A DNA stretch of 64,000 bases, taken from Nephrocerus scutellatus (lineage: Eukaryota > Arthropoda > Insecta > Diptera > Pipunculidae). The notes beneath the pieces were generated by a model. That model searched no databases. It was not told where the DNA came from and saw only the letters and a program-made list of their open reading frames with translations. The stretch is from contig OX352762.1 of the NCBI GenBank assembly GCA_947095585.1, positions 119,194,930 to 119,258,929 of the forward strand, written 5' to 3'. Of the stretch, positions 45,545-57,079 are shown in pieces; positions within the stretch are counted from its first letter, which is position 1; each line of letters opens with the position of its first letter. The position numbers were made by a program, and so were the translations under genes.

Positions 45545-47430
45545 GGAAAAACACAGAATACCGTAACAATCTCTAACTGGTGGAAGTGCGATCAAACCTC
45601 CTCGTAGTGGTCGCCGGTTATTTTTTCTCCAATGCATGAGAAATGATCGGGCTAGTCCCTTCAAAGTAAGGTTGGCGCGAGGCCAATAAGATCGTCCGTA
45701 AAAAAATGTATTACGGAATCTCAAATCAGCCTCGGATACACTGGTGAACGATGAGGACCACGATAACGAAAACGGCTAAAGGATTTAAGATTTTTTCATG
45801 GAACGCACGCTCACTGTATAGAGCTTGAGTTTCACAGTAGCTAGCGATAACCTGTCAAAGTATAATGCTAACATAACAGTAATTCAGGAGATACAGTGGA
45901 GGGGGAATGCAAAAATTATAATATGACATATATAACAGCTTTCATGCAAGACATCATGTGCTCGGGTCGGGCTTCTAGGCAGCAAACGAATGAAACCCAC
46001 TGTTATCGGCTTTAAAGCCGTAAATGAACGACTATGCACCCTTCGCGTGTTGGGCGAATTTAAAAACATAGGCCTCATAATTCATAAACGTCCGCACACC
46101 TAGAGAGGATTCCCCAGATGATAAAAAATCGAGGTGTTATTTGATCCGAGTGCGATTGGACTGGCTCTAAATGCAGGAAGATTAAGTCCTGAGGGTGAGA
46201 TGTCGGGCGTATAAGAGAAATGGACAGGCCTTAAGAAGAAGTTAGTACTGCTGACTCCATCTTAGGCAGTGGTTGTGGAGAACGGAATGACTGGTTCGAT
46301 GACAAATGTAAGCTAGCGACTGAAGGTAAAAATGTTGCGTACCGAGCAATGCAACAATCTCATAGAACGCGGGTACGCGAAGATGAATATAAAGAGCTCT
46401 AAAGATATCAAACACAACAGTTCACGGCAAAAGCCGAAAGAATGCGGTGACGGATGTAAGCGACTGAACGTAAGAATGCTATGTACCGAGCAATACAACA
46501 ATCTCATAGAATGCGCATAAAGAAACAGTTTACCGGCAAAACAAAGTAGCCTCGGAGAAGTTTCTCGTCCGTGAACAAGAACAGTACAGAGAGGAAGGAC
46601 CTCACCAGGAAGTTAAAATACTGCATTGCACATACTGCAAAGACAAAGAGGATGTCCATAGTCGATGGGAAGAGCTAACTGAGGAATTGAAGGCTCCACC
46701 AATGATCGAAGAGCACACTATGCTGCCGCCACTAAGCATAGACGAAGTTAGTAGTGCGATAAATCAGCCCAATAATAATAAGGCCTCGAGATTAGATGGT
46801 ATCCTAGAAGACTGACAAAGAGGCTCCTGTGCCCCATACCTAAGAAAGGAGATATCACAACATGCAGCAATTATTATGGTTTAACTTTGTTGAGTAACGC
46901 GTATAAGATTTTCTCCTCAATCCTTTAAGACATGATAGCCCCATACGCTAAACTCATCATTGTTCCATACCAGTGTGGATTCATACCAGTCAAATTAACA
47001 ACTGATCAGATTTACACCCTAAGGCAGATGATAGAAAAATGTCTAGTTTATCAAAACTTACTACAGAATCCTCTTATAGACCTTAAAGTCGCCTATGATA
47101 GCACAGACAGAGTAGAACTTTATAAAGCCATGAGCGAATTCGGCATCCCACGACTATGTAGGTTCACCATGACCAATGTTATGAGCCAAGTAAAAATATT
47201 CGGATCACTATCAAGCCCATTCAACATCTATAACGGAATGGACTGGCGTGCGTCCTCTTCAACCTGGCGTTGGGGATAGTGATCCGATACTCTGACGTTA
47301 CGGCGACAGGAATAATCCTCTATAAGTCCATTCATATTTGGCTTGCGCAAACGACATTTGCTTTCATCCAGATCGAGCTGGCGTGCTCACGTCTGTGAGC
47401 AGAAGATCCAACATTGGTCCTGCCATTAAA
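45545..47430 (+). mobile_element. RTE-A LINE, 5' UTR to RT, internally rearranged
   Basis: 5' UTR homologous to 29345-29690, then the endonuclease start KGFKIFSWNARSLYRA, badly decayed endonuclease (to about 46100), and the linker. Part of the linker is duplicated (about 46324-46372 and 46469-46517, both encoding a TEQ-NNLIE stretch). The RT continues with LCPIPKKGDITTCSNYYGLT and LLSNAYKIFSSIL. The frame at 46932-47279 gives LIIVPYQCGFIPVKLTTDQI and LKVAYDSTDRVELYKAMSEF, and ends at SSPFNIYNGMDW. The catalytic box at about 47330-47360 is destroyed. The C-terminal half is missing. Confidence 0.8.
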
Positions 47431-47459
47431 ATAAGCCTAAGTTAAATGCGAAGTATGTA

Positions 47460-48265
47460 CATAATACGTCTCTGTTGTTGTAGTAGAAATGGTTTTAAGT
47501 ATTCCATAATATAGCAACTAGGTAAGTGTAGGGAAGATCTGTTAGTTAACAATTGTATCGATTAGGACACATTAGAAGATATGATTTTATATTATAGAGA
47601 GCGTGCGATTTCAATCCAAACACATTTTTAGTAAACGTTTTTAACTTCAATTTGACTCATTTGCTGCACTGTAAAGCAGAGGATATGTTCGTTGTGCATT
47701 TAAGAAACTTACCGGCAGGGCAACGTCGGTGCATGGTAACGCTCTTTTTTATTCAAAGTAAAATCCATTCAAGCAAAACCAACCGGGAATTTACTCGTAA
47801 TGCGCATACGGGTTAGGGTAAAGAGCACGGCCGGAGAGGCAGGCGGCACGCCAAAAGAGCTGCTGATTGGGTTAATTCGTTTTGTGTGTCGATACGTTAT
47901 CTCGATTATCGATTATGATTCATTTGTCAGACACCGAATGCTTGTTCAAAGGAATTGTCTTCAGGGTAGTATGCCTTTAGCCAATGATGTCTCGTCGGGT
48001 GTGAAAATTTTTTTCCAATTTAACTCTTTAGCACTCTTTTGACGTTAACACGCGAGGGAATTAAGGAAAGGAGCAAGGAACATGTGTCTTGAATGTCTGC
48101 AGTTCGTCAAACATCAGACTTATATACAAGTAGAAAAATGTTTAATTTCATATCACGTTACCATCTAAAAGTGCAGTGGTGTAGACGGGTGAGAAAAGTT
48201 CTTGTGTCCCTTGAGTAAATTACTTTTATTAAATCTTTTTAACAGATAGATCACGTATTGATAGA
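47460..48265. other. No gene recognised
   Basis: AT-rich sequence. The 80-codon frame at 47800-48042 has no domain I recognise. Confidence 0.35.
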
Positions 48266-48269
48266 GACA

Positions 48270-48815
48270 AGTAAATATATTTGGATCAGTATCAACCCCA
48301 TTGAACGTCTACAACGGAATAGACTGACTTGCGTCCTCTTCAACCTGGTTTTGGAAAAAAACTGATCCAACACTCTGATGTAACGGCTGGAGGAACAGTC
48401 CAAATTCTGGTTTACGGTGGCGATATTGAGATAACTTTTTGAAATTCGGGAGCTGTACAAGAAGCTTTCGTCCAGATGGAGCTGCCGGCACAAATTTTAG
48501 GGTTGCCAATAATAGCAAAATAAAGAACATACTCGTGGTGGTCATCACGGTGACCCAACATTCCTCCTTTAATTAGTTGAGGGTGAATTCGAAGTAGAGC
48601 AATCGTTACTCTATCCCTGGTCAGTTGTATCAGAAAACAGCGAGGAACCAGGAATACGCGCACGGTTGCTTCAGGCCAACAAAACATGCTTTATGTCATG
48701 TAGGTATGTCACAACATAACATCCAAGCAGCTGCACAGCGCACAAAACAATGGTCGTACTAGTACCTTCATATGGATCCGAGACTTGGATGCTTAGGAAA
48801 AAGCACCATGATTTC
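48270..48815 (+). mobile_element. RTE-A LINE fragment (RT palm to thumb)
   Basis: Reads 'ttgaacgtctacaacgga', then the LACVLFNLVLEK and VIRDSDVT-like region, a mutated YADD box (VYGGDIEI), GAVQEAF and a decayed thumb. It ends with VLVPSYGSETWMLRKKHHDFL at about 48750-48815. It might be the downstream half of the copy at 45545, split by rearrangement, but the orientation and overlap do not prove this. Confidence 0.65.
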
Positions 48816-48819
48816 TTAG

Positions 48820-49615
48820 GGTGTAGGATATTTCAGTTCTTTTTTATTATCTCAGAACAGTTTTTTTACTTCCTTGTATACATAATAAACTCCTTTGCAT
48901 TCAAAGATCACAAAGACTTCATCTATTCACATGTTCAATTGCATTTCTTCAATGAAACGAAAATTCTTTTCCATCAAGAGAGAATAAAACAAAAAAACGT
49001 ACATATATGATAATTTATATATATGCATAATAGCATTATATATTACAAAATGTTATTGACTAACGCAATTGCTCACTGTCTGTTGTATGCTATCGAGCTC
49101 CATTGCACGTGCGAGTGCTTTAATCCTTAAACTGGTAGTTTGACGTTAATTGGACAATCGCGTTTCACTTTTGTCCTCGGCCACTGTTTACAATGTGACT
49201 TCTAAAAGACTGCAGGCTACGCCACTGAGCAAAGAGCAGGATTTAATCAACGCAACCAGGATGCTGAAGTTAATTGTATTTTTCTCTGTCAGCTTTACAT
49301 TGTGTTGATTTTAATTGTTGGATACTGAGCAAAGATGTTCAGCGGAGTATGGTCAAGTGAAGCATTGTCAGGGATTTGTCTTTTTGATCCATCCTTGCAA
49401 TGCAATTATTGTCTGATATTAGTCGAGTATTGTTGCAATAGTAGGTTGACGGTTGAATGCCAGAAGTCTCTTTTCACCCTCAACCTATACTAGAAGATTG
49501 TAGTTGGTCACTTTGTTACGAATTTATTGCTAATAGCTAAAAAATTCTGGTGATGTACTTTTTTTACTTTTCAATCAGCAGGAGTGTAATGTACAAACAT
49601 GTTTGTAAGTACTAT
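48820..49615. other. No gene recognised
   Basis: AT-rich sequence without recognisable coding capacity. Confidence 0.35.
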
Positions 49616-49619
49616 AATA

Positions 49620-49775
49620 TACAGGGTGTCCCCTTATTCGTTAGGGATAATTTGGAAAATTATTCTTGGGTATATTTTAAGAAAAAAATCGTTCTACAGT
49701 AAGGGTCTATCTACCCTAACCCATGTTAACGAAAATTTCTCTGTTAATACTAATGGTAGAATCTTTGTTTAGGAC
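49620..49775 (+). repeat. Interspersed repeat starting 'acagggtgtcccc', paired with 10961-11130
   Basis: Shares 'attcttgggtatat', 'ctacagtaagggtct', 'cccatgttaacgaaaat' and 'gttaatactaatggtagaa' with 10961-11130. Here the 5' part 'acagggtgtcccc' is preserved, a sequence seen at many DNA-transposon ends. Class unproven. Confidence 0.6.
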
Positions 49776-50300
49776 TTTATTTTTAGAAGATATACTAGCC
49801 TTTGCCAGGCCGAACTGGTTTCTATAAGCCAATGCATAGACTTGACCCTAGTTTGGGTGCTTGGGCACAGTGACATTGACGGCAATGAGAGGACACGGAC
49901 TACGCTGTAACAGTCAGCTGTCCTTTGAGCTCTGTTAGTGAACGTATTCTCTCCTACCTTACCACCAAAGCACAGCACAGACCAATTTGACCAATTACAA
50001 CACGTCGAGAGCGATGTAGCCTTCCTATAATAAAAGCAAATCTACCGAGCTGATCTTCAGATCTCGGAAAGATATTTCTAGAGTGGTTGCAATAACCACG
50101 GGCCACTGGCCGGCTAGCAGCCACGTAGCCAAACTGGGAATCCCTCACAATACCTTTTGCAGGAGCTGTTAGATGTGAATGAGAAAAAAAGTCTCATTCA
50201 TTTTCTTTGCAAGTTCCTTGCAGTTCTTCGTTTCCGCAAATTAAGTATTCCATTCTTTTCTGCCCTGAAGGAGCTTTCAGAGTACGTCCTCACAGATCTG

Positions 50301-50606
50301 ATAATAATAAATAATACTAATAATATTCGGCGCGACAGACCATTGCGGTCCAAGGCCTAGCTTCTTGCAACCATTTGTGTTGAGCATGTGTATTTTTGCA
50401 CACAAATGGAAGGGATCTACAATTTAAGGCCGGATCCGAACGGCGAATTGAGATGCTTTCCGTGACAAAAAGTTATTACTCTCGTAGCGTTTGTCACCCA
50501 TTTGCGAGAGGTGGGACACCGTGAAAAAACTTTTTGGTGTTACTGGGATTCGAACCACGAACCTCCTGCTCAGTAGCCATGCTCATTTCCACTGAGCCAC
50601 GGCGCC
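50301..50606 (-). mobile_element. tRNA-derived SINE, copy D
   Basis: Minus-strand head ggcgccgtggctcagtggaaatgagcatgg with a consensus A box (tggctcagtgg) and B box (ggttcgaatcc). The body and (ATT)n tail (50301-50325) are complete. Inserted in the I-type LINE at 'cacagatctg'. Confidence 0.88.
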
Positions 50607-50616
50607 AACTGATCTT

Positions 50617-50907
50617 ATAATAATAATAGTAATATTCGGCGCGACAGACCGTTGCGGTTCAAGACCTAGCTTCTCGCGACCATTTGTGCTGTGCATGTAT
50701 ATTTTGGGACACAAATGGAAGGAACCTGCAATTTAAGGCCGGATCCGAATTGAGAAGCTTTCTGTGACAAGTTATTACTCTCGGAACGTTTTTCACCCAT
50801 TCGCGACAGGTGGGATACCGTGAAAAATACTATTGGAGTTACTGGGATTCGAACCACGTACCTGATGCTCTGTAGCCATGCGCTTTTTCACTCAGCCACG
50901 GCGCCCA
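50617..50907 (-). mobile_element. tRNA-derived SINE, copy E
   Basis: Same orientation as copy D and about 10 bases from it. Consensus B box (ggttcgaatcc); A-box region slightly altered (tggctgagtga). Full body with one short deletion, tail 50617-50632. Right flank 'cacaaatctg' echoes 'cacagatctg' left of copy D, and 'aactgatctt' lies between the two copies. Confidence 0.88.
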
Positions 50908-51069
50908 CAAATCTGATATCCTACCTTAATGCTACAGGTTGGATATAAATACACACATCGTTGCATTGGGTCTCCTCAGGACTGGGGCAGCAAAACGGCG
51001 CTCTATAGTGCTATTTAAGAATCTCGCCAAGTCAGCGAGGACCGCCACTCTACCTACCTACCTATAGAG

Positions 51070-52235
51070 TATAAGGCATCTGGTCGTAAGCAAAGAAGTT
51101 GTTTTTCGTTTTATTCGACTCTCTCTATATCTGATTACCAGTCAGCATGGAACTATCCTGTTAACGAACAAACTAGGAAATATTAATTCATCAGTGAAAT
51201 CCAGTGAAAATAATTGCCAATAGCATATGGTGTAGTATTTAGTTAAAATACACTTTGCATAGCTTTTAAAATGCCCATCTGTGAGATTTTTTCTTTCTAA
51301 TTTCCATTTTATATTGTTCAGTTCATGTGTCCGCCTCTGGGTTTGTGGTTCAGTATAAACATAAATTCGATTATTTTGATTTGAATCAAATCCAGGCGCA
51401 ATAAATGCCTTTTCCCTCATCAAAATCACACTGGACACATCGGATACATGATGTTTAGTTAGAAAACAAATTTTTGTTCGTAGCATCTCTGTAGACATAG
51501 ATGTAACTCTGGATTTTACTGAAAATATTCGTGCTAAACGGATTAATGTTCATGTAATGGGATTTATTACATCAATGAATAAATCCCATTAAATAAACAT
51601 AAACATTCTCGTAAATAATTAATATCGCAGAGAGAGAGAGAGAGCTCTAGGGATTTCCAAGTGTGGCTCGCCATTGTTTTCCGTTGTCAACATGCACAGC
51701 GAGCAATTTTAATTGGATGTGATTTCATAAACTTCCACTCTAAGTTCGGAATGACTTTTTTAACTAGCTAACTAACATTGAAAGCGTGACACCACACCGC
51801 AGATTTTTTAAAAAAAAATAGCAAAATTAAGATAAGTCCACGCTAACTACAATCAGACGCTCAAAGGGTAAAAACACTTATGATGCTGGGCACAGCGTGT
51901 TCACTAAGGTAATAAGGAACGAAAGAGGTGATGTCGATATGCGTGCATTTTGAATGCCTGCACACTTCGACGATGCTGAGCCGAACCGTGAAGTGAAAAT
52001 CCTTCACTGATCGTTCAACACAATTTGCGCAAGTGTTACGCCCGTAGACAAAATGAGTTGAAGACCAACAAGAAAACAATCACTCGCAATCCGCTGTTCA
52101 GCGAATGCTGAAAAATCTAGATCATCTCCAGTTTAACCAGCAGCGATGTGCATGGAAGGAAAACACTGATGCTGATGTGGAATCAAAGTCATGGAAAGGG
52201 TTCTGGGCTACCAGTTGTGAACTGTGGAGTTAACT
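51070..52235. other. No gene; GA microsatellite
   Basis: AT-rich sequence. (GA)n at about 51631-51646. The minus-strand frame of 118 codons at 51142-51498 is unrecognised. Confidence 0.4.
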
Positions 52236-52239
52236 CTAT

Positions 52240-53530
52240 AGCCCAAAATACCGGTTTTTGCCCTCCCAAAGCTTAATGGCCAGAGACTTTCACTTACCTC
52301 AGAGGCTTAATATCTCGACGTGATCCCCAATTGTAAACTCAGCTGGAAGTCAAACATAGTTTAGAAAGCATTTATTGCCTTATATGCCTGTAACAAAACC
52401 ATCGGTATGAAATGGAACCTGCAGCCAAGGATGGCCCTTTGGCTGTATACAGCGGTTATACGACCCATTCTTACCTATGGTGCGCTAGTCTGGTGGACGG
52501 TGATTTACAAAAAGTACAATGTCACCAAGTCATGTCACTAGGTAGATTAAAAAAATCAGCAATTGTTGGGATAACTGGTGGATAGGTCTTCTCCTATCGA
52601 TGCTTTCAATACAATTTTACTCCTATTACCCCGTGACCTATTTATTAAATAGGTTGCGACGTGCAGAGCTGTCCGGCTCAGAGAATCTGGGTGGTTTGCT
52701 TGCACTGCGCACTGCAATTTACTGAAGTTGCTACCAAAGGATATGATACCATCCTCAACTGACTACTGCATTCCTAAATTGAATTTCAGTCCCAGTTTTG
52801 TCGTTGAGTTTCTGATTAGAGAGCGTTGGAAGAACGAAGGAGTTTTGGGGTTTTTTGGCGTGACTGTATTCACCGACTGGTCCAAGATGAGTAATGGAGT
52901 CGGCGCTGGATTCTTATCAGAAAAGCTTAATATTGCAATGTCCTACAAGCTTCCTGACTCCGCTAGCATCTTTCAGGTGGAGATCCAGGCGATTGGGGAT
53001 GCATGCAAGACAATTCCTAACAGTATCTCTATAAAGGTAGGGATTGCATATGCGTGGACAATCCGCAATAAGAGCCATTCCTGCGACTAGCAACAATTCA
53101 AAACTTGTCAGGCAGTGCCCAGCTGAATTGGCTTCAGTAAGCCAAAGCATGGACCTAACCATAGTGTGGGTGTCGGGGCACAGCTACATTGACGGAAAAG
53201 AGAAAGCCGATGTACTGGCGAAGAAGGGCGTAACATTGGATATCGACCACATGAAGAGAGTCTGCTGTCGTTTGAGCTCCGCCAGAGAACGCGTATTACT
53301 TTCCATACCACCAAGCCACAACTAAGGTGGAATGACTTGACCAACTACTCTACTTCGAAAGAAATGTGGCCTAACTACAATAAAAACAAATCCACCCACC
53401 AGAGCCGTGTCCGTTATCACCGATCACTGGCTGGTGAAAAACCACGCTGCCAAACTGGGAACTTCGCACAATACTTTCGCTTACTTTCGATTTATAAAAC
53501 TAAAAGACTTGGGAATATGAGCAAGTGTTA
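52240..53530 (+). mobile_element. I-type LINE: RT end, RNase H and C-terminal region
   Basis: RT thumb remnants (RMALWLYTAVIRPILTYGAL, then VWW) at about 52420-52500. A region with DYCIPKLNFSPSFVVEF follows, then RNase H: VTVFTDWSKMSNGVGAGFLS (first catalytic Asp; G of DGS changed to W), FQVEIQAIGDACKTI (Glu), a broken DSQ-like region near 53045, DLTIVWVSGHSYIDGKEKAD (His and last Asp). The C-terminal part has ITDHWLVKNHAAKLG at about 53420. Only two or three frame breaks, so it is fairly young. It belongs to the RNase H-bearing I/R1/LOA group; exact clade not determined. Confidence 0.8.
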
Positions 53531-53534
53531 ATAT

Positions 53535-54285
53535 CAGAACAAATCGGATGGGAAAAGTTGTCTTAAAGTCAGAAAAAGATCTTCGTAAATTAGGTACAGG
53601 ATCATATTACTACCGATTTGAAAAGTAAAACAATATTTGCTGGATAATGATATGGTACATCGTTGTGGAATTGAGGGGATGAGCCCCGCGCTTTCCCAGG
53701 TTTCGCCATTAAGTATACTCATAAGCTTTAAACCATTTAGCTCTCTTAGAGAGTAAACCGTTATTTAATATCCCGTGGTAAAGCCCAGCAACCTAACCAT
53801 GAATAGGTTAAGATGCAATTTGGTCGCCTACGGGGAAATGATATGGTACAGATGAAATTCACTTTGTATAGGGACGAATATGTCGATGTAGTTAATCGAT
53901 TTTGTCAAACAGAAAAGAGGAAAATTGATATCAACCTTATCTGTGAGTATAGCCAACTTCCGTAGTACCAACGCGACCTTGGTGAGAGCTGACATCAGGG
54001 AACTCAGCTCGTTCAGTATGAGTGCCTTTGGCGTAGGTACACTACAACCTTGGCACCTCGAACCCATCATTTGTCACTAATATCGTAGGCCGCCCAGGAT
54101 AGAAACTATCCCAGGCACGAACGTATCCTGCAGTGTACGGTAAGGCTGCTACATACGAAGACAGTGTCCGTTCTAGACATTCTAAGTACTAGCAGCCTTA
54201 CACCTTTTATCTGCCGAGTTTAACCAAGTATCAAACCTATCGAAAAGTAAGATACAGCGGTCTCCTCGGGGAAAGCAAGTGGACA
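53535..54285. other. No gene recognised
   Basis: Probably LINE 3' flank. The minus-strand frames at 53534-53722 and 53828-54070 have no recognisable domain. Confidence 0.35.
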
Positions 54286-54289
54286 GTTC

Positions 54290-54450
54290 GTTTTTTGACC
54301 ACCTGATAGACCTTGCTGTGTGTAGCGCATGGTTTGAATACAAAACGGACTGTGAAATTCTGAAAATTCGCCAACAAGAAAAGATGGACTTACTTGCATT
54401 CCGAGACGATATTGCCAGTGGACTTTCATCTTAAACCGAAATAAAAGGTA
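54290..54450 (+). mobile_element. Possible piggyBac-like transposase C-terminal fragment
   Basis: The + strand gives FFDHLIDLAVCSAWFEYKTD, then CEILKIRQQEKMDLLAFRDD and IASGLSS. The pattern FxxxLxDxAxxNAxxLY followed by a lysine-rich loop and 'FR-EIA-GL' resembles the end of piggyBac-type DDE transposases. The rest of the protein and the termini were not found, so the assignment is tentative. Confidence 0.4.
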
Positions 54451-56405
54451 CAAAGTAGCACGGAAGACCATCAACAAATTTAAGTAATTCTACACCTGAT
54501 TCTGCTCTTTCCTCAGCTTTTTCAGCTCTAACCCGTGACAGCGTCCATGCAAACTGCAAGTTGGATTAGAAATGATGATGGAAAGAAAAGTAATCTTTAT
54601 TATTCTAACTGGGAGATAATGAAGGCATTCTTTGAGGTACCCATCAAAACCAAATAAACATCTAACATATAAAGCGATCACATTGAAGTTAGAAGGCTAG
54701 CGCTGATGGCAGTTCACTTTCGAAAAATCTGGTATTGTATTCATAGGCTCAGTTTATCAGTAAGTTACTTATCACCACATACCATGTGTGCTTAATTTTA
54801 ATATGATAACGTTAGTCGACAGAAGCTATATGGAACGTTATGAAAGAGTTTCACTTGTATAGTAAGCTCATTTGAATGCTAAAAGCAATTTTAAATCAAG
54901 TACAGTATTATAAGAGGGTGCTTTGTATTTGAACCTCTGATTGGCTTGACGAAACACCAGGAAGGTTTTCACAAAACTGAAATACAGACTGAATACTTGA
55001 TCTCAAAGTTTAAGTCGGTAACGCGGACAATATTGATATAATTGGTAGAAGAGGCCTCAGATAATATCCTTAAAACGAGTGAGTATGTGAGTGATAAGTT
55101 AAAGATCAACTAAATTTTACGGAACAAAGTTCTTTCTGTTTCTGTTTGTTATTTGCCAAGAGTGTTTGTTTTGCAATACATTCAGAAGATTGCACTTAAT
55201 ATAATGTAACGTTTAATTACTTCTTCCTTTCCAATTTATCATTCCATTTACACTACACACTAAGAACCTGTGGTCTCTAAGCCATCAATAGAATTTTATA
55301 TGCAAAGTGTCACCGCAAGAGCCAGATTCTCGTTTTCATTTGATGGCCTGCACGTGTCACTACTTTCTCGCACACACTCTCACACAATCTCTGGTGAATG
55401 CCAGCTCCTTTAGCTATAATCACGGTTTCGCTTCTAATGACAAGCAAACAAGTAAATCCTTTATATAATGCATACTCCTAAGCTATGCTGCAGTTCTTGT
55501 TCAAATGGATTTTTTCTGATACTCCTCTAAGGATAAGTGCAGTACACACGTTAATCAGAAAAGCCAACGAAAACTCTCGTAACAAGTTAGAATCCAATTA
55601 TCCTGGAACAATTTAAATTTGCGATTATTGAAATGTTGCAACTTTTTGTTACACACTTGTGCCATGTACGCAGATTGATGCTTCCCTTGGAGTAGGTTGC
55701 AATTATCGATATGTAGCAACAGATTTCTTTAAGTTTTTTTTTTTTTTTGTTAAGGCGCCTTTATTAATTTGTGTTTGTTTGCATTTGTTGTTGATGTTGT
55801 TGATCCATAATAACTACATAAGGATATTTACATTTTGCTAATGGTAAGGGTAATGTTTTTTCCTACTATGTAGTATGTGAACAACTATGCCATTCTGCCA
55901 TGCGGCAGCTGTCAACAAAAGTTAGCAAATATTTAATGAGAAATTCCCAGCATGTTGGATCATAGATTCTGGATGCATTGCGTCGTCTTTGATACGAGTA
56001 AACGTAGATTTTTTGTAGAGTACTGATTCGTTATTTAAATTTATCAATATAAGGACACTTAATGAACGTTTGTAATTTGACAGGGAATTGTACGATGATA
56101 GAAATCTTTGGAGAAGTTGAACCTATCAGGTAAAGCCTCTTTCTAATTTAGGCTTTACAGTGGCAGCTTATGTGTCGTCATTTCCCTGTCAAAAGCGACA
56201 GAGGCAGCTTAAGATCCCCTTTCTTAGATTAAGAGTTTCAAAGGTCTTTTGCTTTAATACAAAATATGGCGCTTAAATCCCATGACGTTGTTCCAATAGG
56301 AGATATTAACCGCATGTTCTCCTATTTAATAACCTCTAATGTTGTGTGGTTGGGTAATGCGACAACCAATGATACTACGTAAATAAACCCAAGCTCATAA
56401 TTTCT
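54451..56405. other. No gene recognised; one RT-motif remnant
   Basis: AT-rich sequence. At about 55010-55050 the + strand reads NADNIDIIGRR, probably a decayed YADDIDIIGR box of an RTE-like LINE. Nothing else recognised. Confidence 0.35.
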
Positions 56406-56409
56406 TTCA

Positions 56410-56600
56410 GAATACCATACCCTGGTATAACCATATGGTCTTATACTCCAGCTTCTTGGTACAGCCCCAATTGTTTGTGTCGTCCCAATATATATGGATG
56501 TTTCTTGTACTAATTATGTCAACATCGTCTGCGTAAGCCAATATCTGGAGGGAGCTACAGAAAATTGTTACACTCGCCGTCTTAACCTTTTTATATAATG
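56410..56600 (-). mobile_element. RTE-A-like LINE fragment around the YADD box
   Basis: The minus strand reads SSLQILAYADDVDIISTRNI, with an intact catalytic YADD. A related NWGCTKKLEYKTIWL follows in another frame. It ends where the 58-bp satellite begins. Confidence 0.55.
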
Positions 56601-57065
56601 AATATTTTAGCGTTGAAACTTTGAATGTATATGGCAACAATCACTACATTTAATTGTATACTTTAAGGTTTTTAACTCCTTCTATAAACATTGCAACAAC
56701 TAGTAAATTTCGTTGTAAACTTTAAGGGCTATCTGCTTTTATAAATATTGCACTAATCCTTACATTTCATTATAAAATATGAGGGTTACCTCCTTTCATT
56801 ATTAATTCAACAATCGCTTTATTTTGTTGTTTACTTTATTGGTTAACACCTTTTATAAATATAGGAACAATAACTTCATTTCATTTTGTACATTAAGGGT
56901 AATCTTCTTTTATAAATATTGAAACAAAAACCACAAATCATTGTATACTTTGTGGGTTAACACATTTTATATATATTGCTAAAATTACTACAAATCGTTG
57001 TATACTTTCTTTAATGAATACATTACACTACATTACATTGTATAAATTAAGTTTTAAATTTTTTT
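56600..57065 (+). repeat. 58-bp satellite array, left block
   Basis: About eight diverged units of the type 'ttgtatactttaagggtta-c-ccttttataaatattg-aacaatcactacatttca'. The 'ttgtatac' landmark recurs at about 56654, 56713, 56770, 56827, 56886, 56941 and 56998, a mean period of about 57-58 bp. The array continues after the LINE at 58041. Confidence 0.8.
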
Positions 57066-57079
57066 TATAAGGTACACTG

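Larger units (their letters stand above)
49785..51060 (+). mobile_element. I-type LINE 3' end, split by two SINEs
   Basis: RNase H C-terminal part on + (AELVSISQCIDLTLVWVLGH, then SDIDGNE), a decayed zinc region (ITTGHWPASSHVAKLG) and QELLDVNEKKSLIHFLCKFL, reading on to LSEYVLTDLI at 50300. After the two SINEs the frame resumes with SYLNATGWI (50915-50945) and a 3' UTR to about 51060. The LINE is 5'-truncated and frame-shifted. The relative at 52240-53530 shows the same RNase H sequence less damaged. Confidence 0.75.

Noticed and set aside
50530..50606. tRNA gene call on the SINE heads (also at 4560, 18600, 50850, 62051)
   Set aside because: A and B boxes match, but there is no complete cloverleaf or terminator at tRNA length, and each head continues into the conserved SINE body.
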